Of a DNA stretch of 64,000 bases, positions 58,243 through 64,000 are shown one piece after another. This stretch comes from Isochrysis galbana (lineage: Eukaryota; Haptophyta; Isochrysidales; Isochrysidaceae), in assembly GCA_018136815.1 (NCBI GenBank), contig CM030943.1:3389885-3453884 (forward strand), in the 5' to 3' direction. Each line of letters opens with the position of its first letter. Positions within the stretch are counted from its first letter, which is position 1. A model generated the notes under the pieces. That model saw only the letters and a program-made list of their open reading frames with translations, made no database searches and had not been told where the DNA came from. The translations under genes were made by a program, and so were the position numbers.

Positions 58243-58875
58243 GGTGGGCCTGCACAACCAACCTCAGCCCCTGCCTGCTGGCAGGGGCTGAGCTGACTTC
58301 AAATCTGCCCAGACTCTCGCCGAGCGCGCGCCGCGAGCCGCACGCATTCGCCTGAACTGGCCCCTGATCGTACTGACCCACCGTCCATGTGCGCTTTGCT
58401 GGTGGTGTTGTAGTTGTGCCCATAAGGGCCACCCGGTCTCGGGCCGCGCCGGCGAGGCAGCGCGGCCGTCACCAGGGTGAGAGAGGCCTCTGCCATAAGG
58501 CATGCCTGATGGGTAAGTGTCTCTTCTGGTCTGGTGTTGGTGTGATGCTTGTCACAGCCTGTGACCCACCATGGAGTGGGCCAGCATGGCTGTCTTCCTT
58601 GGTGTGGCCGGGGCCACGGGCCGTGCGGCGCGACCGGGGTCGCGCTCACCTGCTCGGCCTCTGCGGGCGGACGCGGTCGCTTCGCCAGCAGCTTCATGGG
58701 TTCTGGGGGGGCTCCCGCGGCGGGAGACCCGAAGGAGAGGTGGGGAGCGGCGGCGCGCTCCATGGCAACCAACTATAAAGTTAGTTGGGAGGCAGGCCAT
58801 AAGAGTGAGTGACTGACGGCCCCCCCTAGAGGGAAGTTAGTGCCCGGTAAAGGGGGGCGCCCATTGCCCCCTATT
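58243..58875 (-). mobile_element. Diverged LINE ORF1-like start, minus strand
   Basis: On the minus strand an ATG at 58763 opens MERAAAPHLSFGSPAAGAPP and continues Pro/Arg-rich, similar in layout to the LINE ORF1 start (MERAP...RPKPPEPKRSQ). Its leader (AACTAACTTTATAGTTGGTTGCC) is a diverged counterpart of the other LINE 5' ends, and a related start is seen near 3140. Probably an older LINE subfamily. A small inverted repeat, CAGCCCCTGCC/GGCAGGGGCTG, lies at 58264-58289. Confidence 0.45.
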
Positions 58876-59710
58876 ATAACAATAGGTTGATCAAACTATT
58901 GTTATAACTTTTAGCGATGGAGCGCGCGCCGACCGCTCCCACCTCCCAGCCCCCCGCCGCCACGACGCCCCAATGGGGCCGCCCCAAGCCGCCGGAGGCG
59001 AAGCGCTCGCAGGCCTCCGCACCGCCCGACCACGCCTCACCCCTCCTCGGGATACTTAGGTATCCTGGCGGTGGAGATACATCTTAACGGACTTTTACAG
59101 CACATTCAGTATGGCAACGCGGACGGTAGGTCCGTTAGGTCGATCTTAAAAGCACTTCTTGCGAGATACCACCTATTAGTAACGGCGAAGGTCGGTTTCT
59201 TTCAAAGGCTAAAAAAAACAACGAGAGAAGATGGGGCTACACACCCCGAGCAACAAACATATACCATACGGAAGATGATAAGCCCTCTTTACATGGTGGA
59301 TAAAGATAAAGATTTCAACCTGGAAACATCGGAAGACCTCTTGCAAGCTTGCAAGCGGCGAGAGGTTTGGATATACGAAACATCACTAAGGATAGTCAAA
59401 CTTTTTTAGTAGACGACTTAATGTAGACCAAAGAAAGATCACATGAAATGCAAGGAGGGAATCTCGAGTAGAAGTTAGAACCAAGGAGAAGCCACAGTCT
59501 CCCGCCCCCTTCTCTCCGACTCCTGGCCGAAGCAACGCGCACGGCCTCCCCGGAACCAGCTTCTCCGCTAAAGAGAGAACTGGGGAAGGGGAAGGGAGTT
59601 GACAGGGGTTAGGGTTGGGTAGTAGGGAGGTTCACTAGCACTCTGCCTCACGCCGCACAACGCACAAGTAGCGGGGAATTTTAAAAGGATTTTTCATAAC
59701 AATAGGTTGA
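58876..59710 (+). mobile_element. Internally deleted LINE with 15-bp target duplication
   Basis: Identical 15-bp repeats ATAACAATAGGTTGA (58876-58890, 59696-59710) bound an 805-bp element. It begins TCAAACTATTGTTATAAC and ATG 58917 starts ORF1 (MERAPTAPTSQPPAAT). After about 40 codons the sequence jumps to the ORF2 C-terminus: LNGLLQHIQYGNADGRSVR to the stop at 59407-59409 aligns, with frame changes, to the last 110 residues of the full ORF2. A 3' UTR identical in layout to 7573-7788 then ends GCGGGGAATTTTAAAAGG and TTTTTC. All of RT is gone, yet both ends are intact and the target duplication is perfect. It therefore moved as a short RNA using proteins of a full element, like trypanosome RIME relative to ingi. 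Confidence 0.85.
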
Positions 59711-60111
59711 AGGGGGGTGTGGTATAAGATAGGGGTGGGTAGTGGAGGCGTAGCACGAGTACATAGACCCACGTTGCGCGCCTAGAGAGAATCTCGTTAG
59801 GAGTTTTTAATTCGAGGTTGGCCTTGCGCCAAACGCACGACAGGATCCGAGGTCACTCACACGTGCCGGCAGCTCACAACGGACAACGGTATCATCTTGC
59901 CATCACTGAGAGGGGGAACGGGCGAGGAGAGGACAAAATGTCGAGTGCTCCTTAGCAAGTGATCGCCGTTCCCGCAGTATGACACATGGCGGACATCCCC
60001 AGCCATCGCTAGGCTGAGGGCTGAGCGTCTGGTTGCAGGAGAACTGAATGTCGACATCAGCGACACATGGCCACCTGCCCAAAGCCCAAACACATCACAC
60101 AGTTGGCTCGT
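59711..60111. other. No gene recognised
   Basis: Moderate-GC sequence between the LINE derivative and the 3' end of the proline-rich gene. Confidence 0.5.
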
Positions 60112-61089
60112 CTACACAGTCAGGGCGAGTACGGCCTCATCGTTCGAACGGAGCGAACGGTCCGAGTAGGGACCGTAGGAGGCGTTGCTGCGTAGGCCTT
60201 TGCGCAGGCTTGGGCGCGCGCCACGAAAACCAAGGAGGCGGAGACCCATGGTCAAGGCACAGAAGCCGCAAACAAGGAATGAGCCTAGCGTCAGGAAGAG
60301 GATGAGCGATGTCGACCCGTCTGGCAAATCTTCGCCAACACCCTGCCGCTGGAGGTTGCTTGCGATCTGGAAGGGCGCAAGTGGCGGGCTTGGCGGCGAA
60401 GGAGGCGCTGGCGGTGGCCTTGGTGGCGCTGGCGGCGAGGGTGGCGAGGGCGGCGGGCGAGGTGGCAGCGGGGGAGGCGACGGCTCTGGGCGCATCGGAG
60501 TGGGCGGCGGCGGTGGCGACGGGTCCGGGCTGAGAGGCGAGGGTGGTGGCGGCGGCGGCAAGGATGGCTCCGGCGGCGGCGGCGGCGTTGTACTGTGCTC
60601 GACCTTGTGCTGAGCAATCTGTCGCCGAGCAGGCTCTCTTCTATTGTCCGCTGGTGTTGCGAGCTGGCGTCCACGCTCGGCCATCGCCTCGCGGCAGCGC
60701 AGACCGTCCGTCCCTGCGAGGTGGGCGCAGTTCGTGATCTCGGCTTCAAGAGGATGTGCCCGTCCATCTCGCGGCTGGACTTCAGGACCCGCCGTAGCGA
60801 TCATTGCCTGCAGACGGGGTGCGGCGGCCGCACGGCTAGCAGACTCACTCTCGACCCCGACAAGGCCACGGGCGGGTAAGGCCACCCCCGTGTAACGGCT
60901 TGAACCGTTGGGCGAACTCAGTTCGCTTTCGAGCCCAGTGGAAGAGCCAAGCCCGCCAGTAGAGGCCATCTCCTCGTGCGGGGACAGCTTGGAGGAAAAG
61001 GCGATTCCTCGTGGTGGGGGTCCGTCGATGCGAGAGAGCGTTCCGCTGGGGAGAGAGAGGGTGAGGAGGCCGAGGCAGAGGTAAGGCAT
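60112..61089 (-). CDS. Proline-rich single-pass membrane protein
   Basis: Single-exon frame of 325 residues. ATG 61089 (MPYLCLGLLTLSLPSG) is preferred to the upstream ATG at 61260 because it gives a signal peptide. A polar/acidic ectodomain with a few cysteines (ITNCAHLAGTDGLRC) is followed by a stalk of PPPPSP/PPPPEPS repeats (about residues 163-240). A hydrophobic helix (SLILFLTLGSFLVCGFCALTMG, about 259-280) comes next, then a basic cytoplasmic tail (RGARPSLRKGLRS). The layout resembles algal cell-surface hydroxyproline-rich proteins, but no named domain is recognised. A second protein of the same plan lies at 63263-64000 on the same strand. The upstream region (61100-61560) is GA-rich. 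Confidence 0.6.
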   Translation of the reverse strand: MPYLCLGLLTLSLPSGTLSRIDGPPPRGIAFSSKLSPHEEMASTGGLGSSTGLESELSSPNGSSRYTGVALPARGLVGVESESASRAAAAPRLQAMIATAGPEVQPRDGRAHPLEAEITNCAHLAGTDGLRCREAMAERGRQLATPADNRREPARRQIAQHKVEHSTTPPPPPEPSLPPPPPPSPLSPDPSPPPPPTPMRPEPSPPPLPPRPPPSPPSPPAPPRPPPAPPSPPSPPLAPFQIASNLQRQGVGEDLPDGSTSLILFLTLGSFLVCGFCALTMGLRLLGFRGARPSLRKGLRSNASYGPYSDRSLRSNDEAVLALTV

Positions 61090-61590
61090 CGCGGCGTGGA
61101 CGGGCGGCGGGCGTTCCTCGGGCCGCAGGCGTGGAAGAGGGGAAGGGAGTGAGGTTGAGGAGGAGAGGAGAGAGAGAACAAGGGACGGACGGATTGCAAG
61201 GAGGCCGCGGGAGTAGAGAGCCGAGGAGAGAGAGAAAGGAAAGGGGGAGGGGGAAGACATCTCGGAGAGCCTCTGAATATAGAAAAAAGTAAGGGGAAAG
61301 GGGGAAGAGTTCCCATGGCAAGGAGGAAGAGAGGATGGAAGCGCTGAGGAAGGTCCGATCTCTTTTGAATGTAAGGTAAGGAGACGGCGCGCGAGAGGAG
61401 AGGGCGAGGGTTGAAGGGAGATCTAGCGTCGTTAGGTATGATATCAGGGGAAGACAAGAAGAGAGAGGGAGGAGGAGGGAGAGGGAGGGAGAGAGAAGAT
61501 AGGAGAGAAGGGAGAGAGCGAGTGGGAAGAAGGAGAAGAGAGTAGAGAGTGGATACTTGAGAGTGTTTAACTCTTTACTGCCGGAAGCGC

Positions 61591-62044
61591 AGCATGCAAA
61601 TGGATGCTTCGATGTTTGGTTTTTTGAGGTGAGAGAAGAGAGGAAGACATGTTCAACGATATAATCGACGCTTTCCGCAAAGAAAGAGATGATCAAACTT
61701 TTCCCGATCCCCCCCCACCCCCCCTCCCCCCCCCCTCCCCCCCCCCCCCCTCTCCCTCCCAGTCCCACTCCGTTGCGCCGCGCCGCCCTCCCCTCAACCT
61801 CTCACACCTCTTTCTAACGTGCACACGTGGATTATTTGGTAAACTGAAGCATCCAAATGGCTGCTTCGCCCCTGGGCCTATTTTCTCCATCATTCCATAC
61901 TACAATCTCGACCTATTGTGTTGAAAATGGGGTGGGAATGTGGGGAAGGATGTCCCTGAGGCTCCCCCAGCACCTCATGGGCCCCCGTCAGGGCGTTGGC
62001 GAGCAGGGACGAAATATGTCGTTTGAAGCATCCATTTGCATGCT
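61591..62044. mobile_element. 454-bp segment with 20-bp terminal inverted repeats
   Basis: AGCATGCAAATGGATGCTTC at 61591-61610 is perfectly inverted at 62025-62044. A related internal palindrome, GAAGCATCCAAATGGCTGCTTC, lies at 61848-61869. No target duplication was seen at the outer edges. The interior holds a C-rich run (61710-61755) and no coding frame. A MITE-like element or a rearrangement hotspot are both possible. Confidence 0.5.
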
Positions 62045-62046
62045 CC

Positions 62047-62188
62047 TTTGACAGCGGCATATGGAGTTGTAACATTCAGGTTTGCCGCGGCGCGGGCGCA
62101 CGACAACTGTGAGCCACCTCGTCGGCTTGCGCACCACCCAGCGGCCTGAGGGGATGCGGGACAGGCGCCGGTGACGCTTCGCATGCAA
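62047..62188. repeat. 142-bp inverted repeat, left arm
   Basis: From TTTGACAGCGGCATATGGAG to GACGCTTCGCATGCAA, this is the exact inverse of 63094-63235 by eye. It starts two bases after the 20-bp inverted repeat at 62044. One frame stays open through each arm (CMRSVTGACPASPQAAGWCA), but its coding status is unknown. Confidence 0.85.
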
Positions 62189-62334
62189 TGGGCAGGAATA
62201 CAACACCGTAACCTCCAATCCGTCACGGTAGTAAGTCGGTTGTAGGTGGTTGTGTCGACCTGGGCTTGCTGTAGGTGATTGAATCTTGCAGTTGGTGCTT
62301 TTTCTAGTACCCGGATAGGCGAATGGACGGTGTT

Positions 62335-62800
62335 TCCCACTTCTTGACATTGTCGATGCCATTGTGCACTTTGCGCCCGTTCCGAGATCATAAAATGTAA
62401 AATGTGGGTTATGATCTCCGCCTGAGGCTCGTTCCCCGAGGGGTGCACTGGCGGTAGGAGTTGCCACCATGGGGGTGGCAGCAAAGCTGCCACCTCCCAT
62501 GCATGGGGAGTCCTTGGTTTGGTGGAGGAGCGGAGGAGTTGGGTGGCAGGGCATTGCCTTGGGTCTGGTTGTCACCAGGAAACAGGACTCTCTGCCTTTT
62601 TCCTGGTGCTGTGTCTGATTGGGAGGTGAGGGCGCTGCCGTCATGTCGAAGTCCTGGTCAGGCGGCGCGGAGGCCTGCGAGCGCTTGGGCTCCGGCGGTT
62701 TGGGGCGGCCCCGGTGGGGCGTCGTGACGGCGGGGGAGTGGGAGATGGGAGCGGGCGGCGCGCGCTCCATCGCTAGAACTATAACAATAGCTTACATGAG
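62335..62800 (-). mobile_element. LINE 5' end with ORF1 fragment, minus strand
   Basis: On the minus strand CTATTGTTATAGTTCTAGCG precedes ATG 62770 (MERAPPAPISHSPAVTTPHR), matching ORF1 at 31108 through RPKPPEPKRSQ, the acidic/Pro-rich part and MVATPTASAPLGE. The match ends near 62410 and unrelated sequence follows, so this is a 3'-truncated copy. Confidence 0.75.
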
Positions 62801-63093
62801 CCCCTATTGTTTAAACGATAGTTCAAGGGCAACGTTGGAGAGTGCCATGCGCACTACGGCGTTCAGAAAGAAGCAGCCGCGACTGCTCATCCTATAACGA
62901 TGGCCAAGGAGCCCGATACGCACACGGCACGCAAATAGATATAACCACGTAGACATCGCTGATTGCTGCGCCCCATACGCAATATCGTCCTCGCGCAAGC
63001 GCAGCGCCTGCACGGCTGCTGCGCGCTACGCCCCACTGACGAAGCTGCCACGCAATCCCGCAGGGCACTTGGCGGCAGATCGGCGCCTACGGC

Positions 63094-63235
63094 TTGCATG
63101 CGAAGCGTCACCGGCGCCTGTCCCGCATCCCCTCAGGCCGCTGGGTGGTGCGCAAGCCGACGAGGTGGCTCACAGTTGTCGTGCGCCCGCGCCGCGGCAA
63201 ACCTGAATGTTACAACTCCATATGCCGCTGTCAAA
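63094..63235. repeat. 142-bp inverted repeat, right arm
   Basis: Exact inverse of 62047-62188; ends 28 bp before the stop codon of the downstream proline-rich gene. Confidence 0.85.
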
Positions 63236-63262
63236 TGTGTGCTGCCGCCGCCCGCTAGACCG

Positions 63263-64000
63263 TTAGTCCCAGTCGGCGGTGGTCGGAAGCGACGTACACG
63301 TCTGCAACCTGGCAGGTGAAGCGTTGGTTGCCGCTGGCGACCACATCGAGGGGCCGGTGGCGCACCGCATGCATGCAGAGTTCGAAGCCGATGCACTCGG
63401 CCTCGTGGCCCTCACGCCGTCACCTCGGCGATCTGGTGAAGCGTCAGATTCGGAATCGTCGTCGTCGTCCTCGGCGGCCGTGGAAACAACCTCGTCATAG
63501 GCATCACGCAGCCGGCTATGTAGCCGGAAAATGAGCGGCACAAGGGCAAGCACGAAGCATGAGACGAAAACCCAACCCAAGGCGCTACCCGAGCTGCTAC
63601 CGTCGGCGAGTACGAGCGCGGCAGGCATCTGCGCAGGCTCGGTGCGTGTCGCCTCGTCGCGACCACTGGCCGTTGCGGGCGCACGGACGCGCGCCGTGCT
63701 CGGCCCACCCATCAGCACGTCTCCAAAGAGACCAGCGGGCGCCTCGTCGTCGAGTGATTCGGGCCGCTCCGGTGGCTCGGGCGGCGGCGGCGGACGCGGC
63801 GGCGGCGAAGGTGAGGGTGGAGGCGGCGGAGGCGGGGAGGGGCGCGGCGGTAGCGGCGGTGGCGGCGGCATGCAGGCAAAATATTTGGTCGGGCCCATGA
63901 CACACTTGTACTCGTCGCCAGCTCGGCCCACTCGTTCGTACGCACAAAGCGCACACCCTCCGACGCAAAGCGGCCCAGCGGCGAGCTGCGATGCGTCACC
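63263..64000 (-). CDS. Proline-rich single-pass membrane protein, N-terminus beyond window
   Basis: The minus-strand frame is open from the window edge at 64000 to a stop at 63263-63265, 245 residues seen. The visible N-terminal part is cysteine-containing (LCVGGCALCAYERVGRAGDE, KCVMGPTKYFACM). A PPPPPSPSPPPRP stalk, a Ser/Ala/Glu spacer and a hydrophobic helix (SALGWVFVSCFVLALVPLIF) follow. The tail has a strongly acidic DDDDDSES cluster, then a Ser/Thr/Ala-rich end. Its plan (ectodomain, proline stalk, helix, tail) is the same as the gene at 60112-61089, although the sequences are not closely alike. No start is assigned because the gene continues outside the window. Confidence 0.6.
   Translation of the reverse strand, partial: GDASQLAAGPLCVGGCALCAYERVGRAGDEYKCVMGPTKYFACMPPPPPLPPRPSPPPPPPPSPSPPPRPPPPPEPPERPESLDDEAPAGLFGDVLMGGPSTARVRAPATASGRDEATRTEPAQMPAALVLADGSSSGSALGWVFVSCFVLALVPLIFRLHSRLRDAYDEVVSTAAEDDDDDSESDASPDRRGDGVRATRPSASASNSACMRCATGPSMWSPAATNASPARLQTCTSLPTTADWD

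Overview
This window is eukaryotic nuclear DNA. It has spliced genes with mostly GT-AG introns (and apparent GC-AG ones), a centriole protein gene, two CMG-helicase genes, non-LTR retrotransposons and hAT transposons. GC content is high and CT/GA, poly-C and tandem repeats are abundant. The Rieske protein begins with a short hydrophobic segment followed by AAAFSAP, like the ASAFAP motif of complex red plastids. With the BLD10/CEP135 homologue this suggests a flagellate or once-flagellate alga with a secondary red plastid. Haptophyte or pelagophyte fits best; this is inference, not proof.

Layout. 1-9.97 kb: repeat-rich DNA with a GA tract, an 11-unit array of about 75 bp, an unidentified 397-residue ORF, an LTR-like repeat, a GGCGGT array, a LINE 3' end, an RT fragment and a 54-bp minisatellite. 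10.0-12.3 kb: SEC11 (signal peptidase catalytic subunit), 6 exons, plus. 13.4-15.4 kb: truncated hAT transposase with a nested MITE at its 5' end. 16.8-21.6 kb: MCM6, 15 exons, plus. 23.0-30.0 kb: BLD10/CEP135-like coiled-coil gene, about 24 coding exons, minus. 30.5-33.8 kb: LINE remnants and an LTR-like repeat. 34.5-35.25 kb: plastid-type Rieske protein, 2 exons, plus. 36-38.4 kb: decayed LINE. 39.17-41.34 kb: PSF2/GINS2, 7 exons, minus. 42-46 kb: LTR-like 5' fragments and a second broken hAT. 46.75-47.98 kb: secreted FkbM-type methyltransferase, one exon, plus. 48.4-50 kb: LTR-like leader. 50.3-53.8 kb: the best preserved LINE ORF2, minus. 55.4-58.14 kb: talin-like FERM gene cut by a 100-N gap. 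58.9-59.7 kb: TSD-bounded, internally deleted LINE. 60.1-61.1 kb and 63.26-64.0 kb: two proline-rich single-pass membrane proteins, minus. Between them lie inverted repeats.

The genes do not form an operon or obvious pathway. MCM6 and PSF2 belong to the same replicative helicase (Cdc45-MCM-GINS) and lie about 18 kb apart. The most unusual material is the mobile-element ecology: a LINE family whose copies end in sense-strand oligo-T, a RIME-like derivative joining LINE 5' and 3' ends inside a 15-bp target duplication, and a hAT-related MITE inside its own relative. Exon boundaries were read by eye from splice signals, reading-frame phase and family similarity; no alignment or transcript data were available.
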